Below are positions 25,201-37,031 of a DNA stretch of 64,000 nucleotides, piece after piece. Origin of the DNA: Anaerolineae bacterium (lineage in GTDB: Bacteria > Chloroflexota > Anaerolineae > Aggregatilineales > Phototrophicaceae); assembly GCA_023382675.1 (NCBI GenBank), contig JAHDWN010000003.1:64147-128146 (forward strand), given 5' to 3'. The notes under the pieces are model-generated. The model was not told the origin of the DNA and made no database searches. It saw only the letters and a list, made by a program, of their open reading frames with translations. The first letter of the stretch is position 1; each line of letters opens with the position of its first letter. Made by a program: the position numbers and the translations under genes.

Positions 25201-25517
25201 GATGTGAACCTTAATCCTTGGATCATCGATCTTCATGAATGTTATTCTAGGTTTGTTGTCAATAAATTGAGATAAAGGAAGAATAGAGGTTTGCGTTCAT
25301 TTTTTATTCAGGCGCTTTACGTTTTTAGGATTTGCTCACGGATGGAAATTTTTTCAGAAAGTATGTCGATTTCTGCGTGTTTTGATCAGGGAAAATTGTT
25401 AAGAATTTAACATTCGCTTAACAAAAAGAGCGCTATAGTAGGTGTTGCAATTGCGTATGCCATCAAAGGGTGGCATTTTGCGATGAAACTGTGCCCTTGA
25501 TTTAAGAAGGAGACATT
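25201..25517. other. Divergent A/T-rich promoter region, sortase and phnD
   Basis: 317 bases, visibly A/T-richer than the surroundings, with no ORF of note. It contains the Pho-box-like repeats and -10 at 25407-25439. The phnD ribosome site AAGAAGGAGA lies at 25505-25514. Confidence 0.6.
25407..25439 (+). promoter_or_regulatory. Pho-box-like promoter for phnDCE
   Basis: TTAACA (25407-25412), five bases, TTAACA (25418-25423), ten bases, TATAGT (25434-25439). A third weaker copy, TTAAGA, sits at 25399-25404. Two hexamers with 11-base periodicity ending 10 bases before a -10 box is the known arrangement of PhoB/PhoP-activated promoters. Phosphate control is inferred. Confidence 0.55.
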
Positions 25518-26540
25518 ATGCGCCCGAAATTTGTGCTGCCCGTTCTGTTGGTGCTGCTCGCCCTGTCCGTGGCGCTTCCGGCTGCTCTCGCGCAGGGGGA
25601 TCTGGGTAGCGAAGGCAATCCGATCCAGGTTTACTTCGTTCCCTCGGTGGAAGCCCAGACGATCACCACCGGTGGTGAGGTGATGGCAGCGGCGCTCAAG
25701 GAAGCGACCGGCCTGAACTTCGAAGTCGCCGTCCCCACGTCCTATGCAGCTACCGTCGAAGCGATGTGCGCCGCGCCGGATAGCTCGATCGGCTTCATCC
25801 CGGCGGCTGGCTACGTCATCGCCAACAATCGCTGCGGCGTGGAAGTGGTGGCGGCGGCAGTGCGTCGTGGCTGGAATGTTTACTGGACGGCCTACATCGT
25901 GCGCCGTGACAGCGATATTTACACTTACGGCGACCTGGCCGGTCGTACCTGGGCGTACCCGGATGCCGGTTCAACATCGGGCTTCATTGTGCCGTCGGTT
26001 GAGCTTCAGGCTGCTGGCATCGAGCCGGGTCAGACTGTCGAAGCCGGTGGTCACAACCAGGTCGTGCAGGCGGTCTACAGCGGTGAAGCCGATTTCGGCA
26101 CCACCTTCTACAGCCCGCCAACGGTTCCCGGCGCAGCCTGGCGCATCGGCGATCTGGCCGAACCCTACGATCTGACGGTTGACGAATCGCGTATTGGCGA
26201 AGATGGCAACCTCTACGTCGGCGACGTGCGCATTCTCGATGCGCGCGCCAACATCCGCGAGACCGCGCCGGACGTGGTCGATGCGGTGCGTATCCTGCGC
26301 CTGAGCGCCCCGATTCCGAACGACACCCTGAGCTTCGGCCCGGACTTCCCGGCTGAACTGCGCACCCAGATCCTCGACGCGCTCTATGCCTTCGCCCAGA
26401 CCGATGGTTGGGCGCAGTCCATCGGCAGCGAGGACTTCTATGGTTGGAGCGGCCTAGCGCCCATCGACGATAGTGGTTATGATCCTGTGCGCCTCCAGTT
26501 CGAGATTCTCGGCTTGACGGAAGAAGACATCTTCAACTAA
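25518..26540 (+). CDS. phnD: Phosphonate/phosphite-type ABC transporter binding protein
   Basis: 340 residues with a strong AAGGAG site. Residues 1-25 are a signal peptide (KFVLPVLLVLLALSVALPAALAQ). The PhnD-like fold is shown by VYFVPSVEAQTITTGGEVMAAALKEATGLNFEVAVPTSYAATVEAMCAAPDSSIGFIPAAGYVIAN, WAYPDAGSTSGFIVPSVEL and HNQVVQAVYSGEADFGTTFYSPP (motifs abbreviated from longer runs). It delivers phosphonate, phosphite or a related oxyanion to the PhnCE channel encoded downstream. No C-P lyase, phosphonatase or ptxD gene is in the window, so the ligand is open. It is the first gene of the phnDCE operon. Confidence 0.88.
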   Translation: MRPKFVLPVLLVLLALSVALPAALAQGDLGSEGNPIQVYFVPSVEAQTITTGGEVMAAALKEATGLNFEVAVPTSYAATVEAMCAAPDSSIGFIPAAGYVIANNRCGVEVVAAAVRRGWNVYWTAYIVRRDSDIYTYGDLAGRTWAYPDAGSTSGFIVPSVELQAAGIEPGQTVEAGGHNQVVQAVYSGEADFGTTFYSPPTVPGAAWRIGDLAEPYDLTVDESRIGEDGNLYVGDVRILDARANIRETAPDVVDAVRILRLSAPIPNDTLSFGPDFPAELRTQILDALYAFAQTDGWAQSIGSEDFYGWSGLAPIDDSGYDPVRLQFEILGLTEEDIFN

Positions 26541-26642
26541 GCGCGAGTTCGACAGCAGTATAGGTCGACATCAGCGGGTAGGGGGCATCCTCTGCCCGCT
26601 CTTTCTAGATACAGGAATGGAATTCATGGTTTGGATGCGTTT

Positions 26643-26715
26643 ACATCCCCACCCCTGAACCTGGCGGTTCTTCCCCTCCCCATCGCAATTGGGGAGGGGA
26701 ATGTGGAGAGGGGAA
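26643..26715. repeat. ~75-bp dispersed repeat with C/G-rich hairpin
   Basis: ACATCCCCAC-CCTGAAC-x-GGCGGTTC leads into CCCCTCCCC...GGGGAGGGG (26673-26699). The same arrangement recurs in the same orientation at 62562-62636. It lies between phnD and phnC. Confidence 0.65.
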
Positions 26716-26763
26716 ACACTCAAGCCCATCGCTTCTGTTTTCAGCAGGTACAGGGAACGCCGG

Positions 26764-27522
26764 ATGCTCTTAATCGAAAACCTCACCAAAATCTATGACA
26801 ACGGCTTGGTCGCGATTGACAACCTCTCGCTCGAAGTCCCGGAAGGGCAGTTCGTCTCGATCATTGGCCTGAGCGGGTCGGGTAAATCGACACTGCTGCG
26901 CTGCATCAACCGGCTGATCGAGCCGACCAAAGGACGCATCGTCTGGAACGGCCTCGACATCACGGCGGCCAGCGATGATGAGCTGCGCGGCATCCGCCGC
27001 CGCATCGGCATGATCTTTCAGCAGTTCAACCTGGTTAAACGCTCGTCTGTACTGACCAACGTCATGTCCGGGCGTCTCGGCTACATGAACCCCCTCTATA
27101 GCGTGGTGAATTACATCCCCTCCAGCGAAAAAGAGCGGGCGCTGGCGGCGCTCGAACGCGTTGGCATTGCCGACAAAGCCTACAACAGCGCCAGCGCGCT
27201 CAGCGGCGGCCAGCAGCAGCGTGTCGGCATTGCGCGGGCGCTCATGCAAGACCCGGAAATGATGCTCGCCGACGAGCCGGTCGCCAGCCTTGACCCCGCC
27301 ACCTCACATTCGGTCATGAAGTACCTTGAATTACTCAACAAAGAAGATGGCATTACGATTTTGTGCAGCTTACATTTCTTGAGCCTGGCGCGTGCCTACG
27401 CCGACCGGGTGATCGCCCTCAAAGACGGCAAACTGGAGTTCGACGGTCTGCCGCGTGACATTGATAATGATCGGTTCAGGGCGATCTACGGCGAAGACGC
27501 CGTTGAAGTCGAAATTCACTGA
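26764..27522 (+). CDS. phnC: Phosphonate-type ABC transporter ATPase
   Basis: 252 residues from the ATG at 26764; an upstream reading would run through the dispersed repeat. Walker A is GLSGSGKST (35-43), the Q-loop FQQFNLVKRSSVLTNVMSGRLG is typical of PhnC, the signature is LSGGQQQRVGIARAL, Walker B is MMLADEPVASLDP, and the switch His lies in CSLHFLSLA. It powers PhnE. The downstream phnE starts 12 bases later, preceded by GCGGAGGAAGCC, so the two are tightly coupled. Confidence 0.93.
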   Translation: MLLIENLTKIYDNGLVAIDNLSLEVPEGQFVSIIGLSGSGKSTLLRCINRLIEPTKGRIVWNGLDITAASDDELRGIRRRIGMIFQQFNLVKRSSVLTNVMSGRLGYMNPLYSVVNYIPSSEKERALAALERVGIADKAYNSASALSGGQQQRVGIARALMQDPEMMLADEPVASLDPATSHSVMKYLELLNKEDGITILCSLHFLSLARAYADRVIALKDGKLEFDGLPRDIDNDRFRAIYGEDAVEVEIH

Positions 27523-27534
27523 GCGGAGGAAGCC

Positions 27535-29607
27535 ATGGCACCACAAAACAATACTGCATCACAGCGGTCATTCCGCCGTCTGCTCTGGATTATCGGGCTG
27601 GCCGCCATGCTGATCATTTTCGCGTACGGCTGGACGGTCACTGACATCGACCTGTCTGTGCCTCAGCAGCCGACAAGACAGATCAACGTTGGCAATGCGC
27701 TGCAGGAACTGCTCTCACCCAACGTCTTCACACAGGAATATGACGTAACGGTCTCGACAACCACGTTCACCATCGGCTGCCCGGACGGGTTCACACCGCC
27801 GGAAGTCACGCCGTCCGCTGGCCCTTACATCGTCGTCGAACCTGCCTGCGCTAACGCCAATGAACTCGTCACGGTCAATGGCTATAACTTCGCCGGCGAT
27901 CAACTGGCGCGTCTCAACTGGATCGATCTCAGCGGCGAGCGGCGCATTCGCCAGGTCGTAGGGCGTGATGGCGACAATTTCATCACCCGTGATGACGGCA
28001 CGTTCTCCGTCCAGATCGAGGTGCCACGTATTCGAGGTTCCGCAGGTCAGCTACACACCATCGAGGCGCAGGGACGTGTCCCGTCTGGCCCGCCCCAGAT
28101 CAGCCAAACGACCGATCTGGTCATCGAGAAGATGCTGGAGACGATCTTCCTGGCGCTGATCGCTACCACCGTCTCGATTTTGCCTGCCGCTATCCTCAGC
28201 TTCTTCGCCGCCTATAACCTGATGCGCAACGTGCGCACGCCAATGGGCGGCTTGCTGCTGAGTGTTGCGCTTCTGCCTGTGGGCTTTGTCCTGGGCACGT
28301 TCTTGTTGGGCGCGCTCGGCAATGTGATGCTCAGTGTGGGCACGGGCGGCGCGGCGGCCAGTGCCGGTCTGGGCGGCCTGATCGCTTTCGCGAGTGTCGC
28401 TTCGGCACGCCGGATGCGCGCCTCCGAACCGTCCGACGCGGCCAACATGGGACGCGCCATCCTCAACGCGCTCATCGTCGCCGTGGTCGCTATCGCCGTG
28501 TTCGGGTTGCTCGGCGCGGTCGGTCTGCTGCTTGGACGGGTGTCACAACTGGGTTTCTTCGGCACGTTTATCGGCTCGATTGGCGAACTCATCCGGCTGG
28601 CGATGCCGCTGGTCGCCGGGATCGCGGGCGCGTTCACGCTGTCGTCCATTGGCACAGCGCTCACCCGCGACGCTTTGAAGACGGTGAGCGTCAACATGAG
28701 CCACGTGCTCGGTGCAATTCTGGGCGCTCTCAGCGGTGCTGTCGTTCTGGGCGTGGTGGCCTTCCTGGGCACAAAGGCGGCCTGGCTCGGCCTGCTGACC
28801 CCGGTGTTTGCCGCTGGCCTGGGTGGGGCGATCCTGCCGCAGCTTTATCGCCGTTTTGTCCCGAAACCGCTCGAACCCAGCCACTCCGACAGCCTGACCA
28901 TGACCGTACTCGGCTGGCTCGGTTCGATTGTCGCCTTCCTGATCACATATTCGCTGCTGAACGTTCAGCGCGCCGTCGTGGAAGGGGCGCTGCCGTCTTC
29001 GCGCACGGCCTTTACTGTGGCGGGCCTGGAAGTATCGAGCTATCTGTTTGAGGCGCTCCTGATCGGGCTGGTGCTCGGTGGGCTGGCCGGGGGGCTGGCC
29101 GGAACGCGTTCCAACTTCCCCATCGGCCAGGTGCTGTATACCGGCACGCGCACGCTGCTCAATGCCATCCGCTCCATCGAGCCGTTAATCATGGGCCTCG
29201 TCTTCGTCATCTGGGTCGGCATCGGCCCGTTCGCCGGTGTGCTGGCGCTGGCGCTGCATTCGGTGGCGTCGCTCGGCAAGCTCTACTCGGAACAGGTCGA
29301 GAACATCGACACCGGCCCGATTGAAGCGCTGCAAAGCACCGGCGCGAACCGCTTGCAGACGATCATGTACGCCGTCGTGCCGCAGATTATCCCGCCGTAC
29401 ATCGCCTTCACCATGTATCGCTGGGACATCAACGTACGTATGTCCACGATTATCGGTTTCGTCGGCGGCGGTGGTATCGGCTTCCTGCTCCAGCAGCAGA
29501 TCAACCTCCTGCGCTACCGGGATGCGGGCGTCGCCGTGCTGGCGATTGCCATCGTTGTTTCGGTGTTGGATTACGCCAGCGCGTTCATTCGCGAACGGTA
29601 TACGTAG
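27535..29607 (+). CDS. phnE: Enlarged PhnE-type ABC permease
   Basis: 690 residues, against about 260-280 for usual PhnE. One helix (14-34) is followed by a periplasmic Ig/IPT-like domain (about 65-190: ELVTVNGYNFAGDQLARLNWID ... DGTFSVQIEVPRIRG). The PhnE core starts at VIEKMLETIFLALIATTVSILPAAILSFFAAYN. A block of about 290 residues with many extra hydrophobic helices (about 230-520) interrupts it. The core then resumes with VLYTGTRTLLNAIRSIEPLIMGLVFV and the EAA loop EALQSTGANRLQTIMYAVVPQI near residue 595. The coupling loop to PhnC is intact, so it should work as a permease. The inserted parts have no known role. Confidence 0.85.
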   Translation: MAPQNNTASQRSFRRLLWIIGLAAMLIIFAYGWTVTDIDLSVPQQPTRQINVGNALQELLSPNVFTQEYDVTVSTTTFTIGCPDGFTPPEVTPSAGPYIVVEPACANANELVTVNGYNFAGDQLARLNWIDLSGERRIRQVVGRDGDNFITRDDGTFSVQIEVPRIRGSAGQLHTIEAQGRVPSGPPQISQTTDLVIEKMLETIFLALIATTVSILPAAILSFFAAYNLMRNVRTPMGGLLLSVALLPVGFVLGTFLLGALGNVMLSVGTGGAAASAGLGGLIAFASVASARRMRASEPSDAANMGRAILNALIVAVVAIAVFGLLGAVGLLLGRVSQLGFFGTFIGSIGELIRLAMPLVAGIAGAFTLSSIGTALTRDALKTVSVNMSHVLGAILGALSGAVVLGVVAFLGTKAAWLGLLTPVFAAGLGGAILPQLYRRFVPKPLEPSHSDSLTMTVLGWLGSIVAFLITYSLLNVQRAVVEGALPSSRTAFTVAGLEVSSYLFEALLIGLVLGGLAGGLAGTRSNFPIGQVLYTGTRTLLNAIRSIEPLIMGLVFVIWVGIGPFAGVLALALHSVASLGKLYSEQVENIDTGPIEALQSTGANRLQTIMYAVVPQIIPPYIAFTMYRWDINVRMSTIIGFVGGGGIGFLLQQQINLLRYRDAGVAVLAIAIVVSVLDYASAFIRERYT

Positions 29608-29626
29608 GAGACAGTAAGAGAATTGG

Positions 29627-29700
29627 AACCGCAAAGACGCGAAGGACGCAAAGGGTAAATCAAGAGGCATACTCTTTGTGTTCTTTGAGACTTTGCGGTT
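29627..29700. repeat. Inverted repeat between convergent genes
   Basis: AACCGCAAAGACGCGAAGGA at the left is answered by CTTTGTGTTCTTTGAGACTTTGCGGTT at the right (imperfect). It is a common dispersed inverted-repeat type and could act as a terminator for phnE and the facing aldo/keto reductase gene. Confidence 0.6.
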
Positions 29701-29732
29701 CATCCCAGATTTGACCGTCGTCACGCTTTCGT

Positions 29733-30710
29733 TTATGAATGCCCCAGGATTTCGCGCGGGGTGTAGGGCGCTTCCAGGTCAGTGATTTCCTCCGGCGTTA
29801 GCGCGATCTCGACCGCGGTAACCGCGTCTTCGAGATGCGCCAGCTTGCTTGCGCCGACGATGGGCGCGGCGACGCCGGGTTTGTGCAGCATCCATGCCAG
29901 GGCGATCTGCGCCGGTTTGACGCCGTGCTTTTCCGCGAGTGCGGTGACACGCTCCAGCACCGCGAAATCCGATGGCTGGAAGTAGTATGCCTGCGCCAGG
30001 TTGTCCGTCTGCGCGCGCGCCGTTTCGCCGCTCTTATCCGGCGTGCGATTGCCCGCCAGGAAGCCGCGCGCCAGCGGACTCCACGGGATCAAGCCGACGC
30101 CCTCCGCCACGCACAGCGGGTTCATTTCACGCTCTTCCTCCCGGTAGATCAGATTGTAGTGATTCTGCATGGTGGCGAAGCGCGTCCAGCCATGGAGATC
30201 CGCCTTGTAGAGCGCCTGCGCGAACTGCCAGGCGAACATGCTGCTCGCGCCGATGTAGAGCGCCTTGCCCGCGCGCACCATGTCGTCCAACGCTTCCAGC
30301 GTCTCTTCGATGGGCGTGTCGTAATCCCAGCGGTGGATCTGGAAGAGATCGACATAGTCCAGGTTGAGGCGGCGCAGCGAGGCGTCGATGCTTTCCATGA
30401 TGTGCTTACGTGAGAGACCGCGCTGGTTGGGCTTGTCACCCATGGGCCAATAGGTCTTGGTCGCGACGACGATCTCGTCACGCGGCACGCCCTTGAGCGC
30501 GCCCCCGACGACTTCCTCGCTCACACCCAACGAGTACATATCGGCGGTATCGAAGAAATTGATGCCCAGTTCGAGCGCGTGGTGAATGAATGGGATGCCC
30601 TGATCCGCATCCAGAACCCACGGTCGCCACTGCGATGATCCATAGGTCATACACCCCAGACAGATGCGCGAAACCTTCAAGCCGGTCTTGCCGAGATTGA
30701 CGTATTGCAT
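29733..30710 (-). CDS. Aldo/keto reductase
   Basis: 325 residues from the ATG at 30710; the GTG-side extension to 30761 lacks family similarity. A TIM-barrel aldo/keto reductase with the catalytic tetrad visible: D in NFFDTADMY, Y in the same motif, K in VVATKTYWP, and H in DLFQIHRWD. NADPH-binding features GLIPWSPLARGFLAG and VAAPIVGASKLAHLEDAV lie near the C-terminus. It reduces carbonyls with NADPH; the substrate is unspecified. It probably stands alone. Confidence 0.92.
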   Translation of the reverse strand: MQYVNLGKTGLKVSRICLGCMTYGSSQWRPWVLDADQGIPFIHHALELGINFFDTADMYSLGVSEEVVGGALKGVPRDEIVVATKTYWPMGDKPNQRGLSRKHIMESIDASLRRLNLDYVDLFQIHRWDYDTPIEETLEALDDMVRAGKALYIGASSMFAWQFAQALYKADLHGWTRFATMQNHYNLIYREEEREMNPLCVAEGVGLIPWSPLARGFLAGNRTPDKSGETARAQTDNLAQAYYFQPSDFAVLERVTALAEKHGVKPAQIALAWMLHKPGVAAPIVGASKLAHLEDAVTAVEIALTPEEITDLEAPYTPREILGHS

Positions 30711-30927
30711 CGGTTGTTTCCTGAAATATGCGAGTAGTATACCGAGTATAACGCCATGCATATCTTTTTTTCGACCGATCTAGATTCATCACCCCCCAGT
30801 TCTGAGGGGCATGGCGCGCCGTTTACCACAAATGGTGCTAGGCTGTTATTCAGAGCAACAGCAGAAACCTGTCTTGTCATTCCGGAATGACGATTTCTCG
30901 ATACCCCACTGGATGATGGGAGGGTCT

Positions 30928-31829
<902 letters not shown>

Positions 31830-31833
<4 letters not shown>

Positions 31834-32645
31834 AAAACGTAGGTGTGATCTTCAAACGTACACTTTGGGATTCGCGTATTGGCATTCTGAGCTGGGGGAT
31901 TGGCCTCGGCCTCATCGCTCTGTTCGAATTCACGCTTTTCCCTTCGATTTCCGAGGCTTTTGCCGGCATGACGGAGCTGTTGAACAGCCCGTTCTACAAG
32001 GCTTTCCTGGGTGAAAATGCCGATGCTGCTGCTTTCGCGACGCCTGCCGGCTATATCTCAACCTACATGCTCGCATTTGTGCCGCTCTACATGGCGGTCT
32101 ACGCGGTGCTGCTGGGTCTCGGTGTCGTCGCCAACGAAGAAGAACGCGGCACGCTCGACGTGCTGCTCGGCACACCGATCCCGCGCTGGCAGGTGATCGT
32201 CGAGAAGTCCGCTGCCGTGCTCGTGATTCTCTTGCTGGTGCTGCTGCTCAATGGCGTCGGCGCTCTAATTGGCGTCCTGATGACACCGGAACTGGCGGAG
32301 GTCTCAATCGGGCGCATTATCGAAGGATCGTTCTCCATGCTGCCGATCACGTTGGTGATGGCAGCGATGGCACTTTTCTTCTCAACGCTGCTGCGCTCGC
32401 GTAACCTTGCGGCAGGCATCACCGGCGCGATCATTATCGCGTCATATTTCGTCACCAATCTGTCCTCGATCGCCGAGGAGGCACTCGGTACGATCAAGCA
32501 GTTTTCGTTCTACAGCTACTATTCGCCGCTGCGCACCATGGAGAATGGCATTGTCTGGAACGAATTCCTGATCCTGAGCGTGATCGTTCTCGCCTTGTTC
32601 GGCCTGGCGATCTACGCCTTCCAGCGCCGGGACATCGCGGTCTAG
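31830..32645 (+). CDS. ABC-2 type transporter permease
   Basis: 271 residues with about six hydrophobic segments, starting in the ATGA overlap with its ATPase. After a cytoplasmic start (NVGVIFKRTLWDSRIG) the helices run WGIGLGLIALFEF, YMLAFVPLYMAVYAVLLGLGVVANEEERGTLDVLL (the conserved E-x-GT-x-x-xLL cytosolic motif), VLVILLLVLLLNGVGALIGVL, ITLVMAAMALFFSTLL and LILSVIVLALFGLAIYAF. It forms an exporter with the preceding ATPase. A terminator follows directly. Confidence 0.9.
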
Positions 32646-32653
32646 CCCCAAAA

Positions 32654-32682
32654 AAGGGGTCACGTTTGCGTCGTGACCCCTT
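32654..32682. terminator. Strong hairpin terminator
   Basis: AAGGGGTCACG (32654-32664), loop TTTGCGT, CGTGACCCCTT (32672-32682). The minus-strand side continues into TTTTTTGGGG, so it serves fadA and probably also ends the ABC exporter transcript. Confidence 0.8.
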
Positions 32683-32738
32683 CCCGCATCTGCTCCGGCG
32701 GTCTCATCTCAAAAGCTGGCCGCCGGCAGCGATTTGCC

Positions 32739-33923
32739 TCAATTCAAGTTCTCGAAGATGCCCGCCGCGCCCATGCCGCCGCCAATGCACATCGTCACCA
32801 TGCCGTACTTGCTGCTGCGGCGCTTCATCTCATGAATCAGTTGTACCGTCAATTTCGACCCGGTGCAACCGAGCGGGTGGCCGAGCGCAATCGCGCCGCC
32901 ATTGACGTTGACCTTCTCGGCGTTCATCTCCAGGTGGCGGATGACCGCCAATGACTGCGACGCAAACGCCTCGTTGAGTTCGAACAGGTCGATGTCATCC
33001 AGGCTCATGCCCTGGCGCTTGAGCAGCCGGGGGATGGCCGCAATCGGGCCGACGCCCATGATCTCCGGGCGCACACCGGCCACGTTGAAGCCGACGAAGC
33101 GTGCCAGCGGCTTCAGCCCCAACTGCGCGGCTTTGCCCGCTTCCATGACGATCACGCCTGCCGCGCCGTCGCTGAGCGGGCTGCTGTTGCCCGCCGTCAC
33201 CCGGCCACCCTGCTTGAAGACCGGCTTGAGTTTCGCCAACCCTTCCACGGTCGTATCCGCGCGCAGGTGCTCATCCTGATCGACAGTGATCGTCGTCGTG
33301 TGCGGCTCGCCGTCCTCACCGATATAGGTTTCCTCGACCGTGTAGGGCACGATTTCTTGCTTGAAGTAGCCAGCCTCGGTCGCCCGTGTGGCCTTCATGT
33401 GACTCTCGTAGGCGAATTGATCCATGTCTTCGCGGCTGACGTTGAATTCATCGGCGACGTGTTCCGCCGTGTGGCCCATTGACATGTAGACTGCCGGATC
33501 ATTCGCGGCCATGTACGGGTTGGGGCTGATGCGGAAGCCCGTCATCGGCACGAGCGACATCGTTTCCGCGCCCCCGGCGATGATCACGTCCGCGCCGTCG
33601 GCGATGATCCGCTCGGCGGCGCTGGCGATGGTCTGCAAGCCGGACGAGCAGAAGCGGTTGACCGTCTGGCCTGGGATTTCCACCGGCAGCCCGGCGCGCA
33701 GGCTGATGACGCGGGCGAAGTTCAAGCCCTGGCTGCCCTCCGGCATCGCGCAGCCGATGATCACGTCGTCGATCTCGTTCGGATCGAGCTTGCCGCCGGT
33801 CTGCTTCATCAAATCCTGGATGACCGCCGCCGCCATCTCGTCCGAGCGGACGTTGCGGGTCGTGCCCTTTTTCGCTTTGCCGACGGCTGTCCGTGCCGCC
33901 GCGACGATGACTGCTTCACGCAT
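32739..33923 (-). CDS. fadA: Acetyl-CoA acyltransferase (thiolase)
   Basis: 394 residues, full thiolase length. The nucleophile C92 (NRFCSSG), H349 (ALGHPLGCTGSK) and C379 (CIGGGMG) are all present. It cleaves 3-ketoacyl-CoA to acetyl-CoA and a shortened acyl-CoA, the last step of beta-oxidation. The start (REAVIVAAARTAVGKAKKGTTRNVRSDE) matches the FadA/thiolase I group paired with FadN in Firmicutes. fadN lies upstream on the same strand, separated by a toxin-antitoxin-like pair. Confidence 0.95.
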   Translation of the reverse strand: MREAVIVAAARTAVGKAKKGTTRNVRSDEMAAAVIQDLMKQTGGKLDPNEIDDVIIGCAMPEGSQGLNFARVISLRAGLPVEIPGQTVNRFCSSGLQTIASAAERIIADGADVIIAGGAETMSLVPMTGFRISPNPYMAANDPAVYMSMGHTAEHVADEFNVSREDMDQFAYESHMKATRATEAGYFKQEIVPYTVEETYIGEDGEPHTTTITVDQDEHLRADTTVEGLAKLKPVFKQGGRVTAGNSSPLSDGAAGVIVMEAGKAAQLGLKPLARFVGFNVAGVRPEIMGVGPIAAIPRLLKRQGMSLDDIDLFELNEAFASQSLAVIRHLEMNAEKVNVNGGAIALGHPLGCTGSKLTVQLIHEMKRRSSKYGMVTMCIGGGMGAAGIFENLN

Positions 33924-33940
33924 GGTTGTGGTCCTTCTTT

Positions 33941-34276
33941 CTACAAGTATTCCACATGATTTTTCATGTCTTCAGGAGTGTAGACAAAGCAGATTAATTC
34001 AAGACCTTTCACCCAATCCCCCAGTGAATGATCCTCCTGGATGCCGAATACGATCCCAGTATGTTCGATCCCGCTTGAAGCCATCTGGAGAAAGTCCATG
34101 TCTGTTGTCACCAGGGCGCGCTCTTCGGCAATGGCACGCTCAAGATGGATTTGATCGCTGTCACCCAGCAACCCCAGGTCATGAACACTCACGGCATCGA
34201 TCCCACGTATCCGAAGCTGTTCGGCAATCTTTGGGCTGAGGTTTTCGTCAATGTAGAGCTTAATGGCGGCTGCCAA
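33941..34276 (-). CDS. DUF5615 PIN-like toxin-type protein
   Basis: 111 residues from a TTG at 34276. The DUF5615 pattern is clear: IKLYIDENLSPKIAEQLRIRGIDAVSV, LGLLGDSDQ, ALVTTDMDFLQMA, then an Ile/Phe-rich strand. The conserved acidic residues (D in IDEN, D in GDSD, DMDF) resemble the metal site of PIN ribonucleases. The family is usually encoded next to a DUF433 protein, as here (17-base overlap), and is thought to be a toxin. The pair sits between fadN and fadA. Confidence 0.85.
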   Translation of the reverse strand: MAAAIKLYIDENLSPKIAEQLRIRGIDAVSVHDLGLLGDSDQIHLERAIAEERALVTTDMDFLQMASSGIEHTGIVFGIQEDHSLGDWVKGLELICFVYTPEDMKNHVEYL

Positions 34277-34550
34277 TACGTTGCTCCTTGAGCGATTCCG
34301 CTAACTTGCGGCGTTCCTCCATGACTGCATCCATTTCAGTCTTGTGCAAATAGTAGTAGGCAAGCGCACCATAGACCTGTGGCAGAGATAACCGATAATC
34401 GGCGGCGATTTCTTCCGGGGATTGCCCATGCACGATCTTTGCGATGACAATAACCGATACCTCGATGCCTGTACCATCGACGCAAGGGCGGCCATTGCGC
34501 ACTTTGGGATTGGTGGAAATCACGTTGATGCTGTGGATCTCTGATGCCAT
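34260..34550 (-). CDS. DUF433 antitoxin-type protein
   Basis: 96 residues from the ATG at 34550; an upstream reading to 34607 runs over a hairpin repeat. The DUF433 helix-turn-helix core is present: NPKVRNGRPCVDGTGIEVSVIVIAKIVHGQSPEEIAADYRLSLPQVYGALAYYYLHK. The C-terminal tail is a charged helix (DAVMEERRKLAESLKEQ). The family is associated with DUF5615/PIN partners as antitoxin and autoregulator. Its 3' end overlaps the partner by 17 bases, which supports coupled translation. Confidence 0.87.
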   Translation of the reverse strand: MASEIHSINVISTNPKVRNGRPCVDGTGIEVSVIVIAKIVHGQSPEEIAADYRLSLPQVYGALAYYYLHKTEMDAVMEERRKLAESLKEQRIGSRH

Positions 34551-34570
34551 GTCTTCGCGTTCCTTCACAG

Positions 34571-34594
34571 GGCGAGGCAGCACCTCGCCCCTAC
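34571..34594. repeat. Hairpin repeat of the GCCCCTAC family
   Basis: GGGCGAGG-CAGCA-CCTCGCCC followed by CTAC. Related hairpins that end in GCCCCTAC occur near 37194 and 49186. It lies between fadN and the DUF433 gene. Confidence 0.55.
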
Positions 34595-34631
34595 ATCTAT
34601 CTTCCAAAAGCCGACCGCCAACCGCCGACCG

Positions 34632-37031
<2,400 letters not shown>

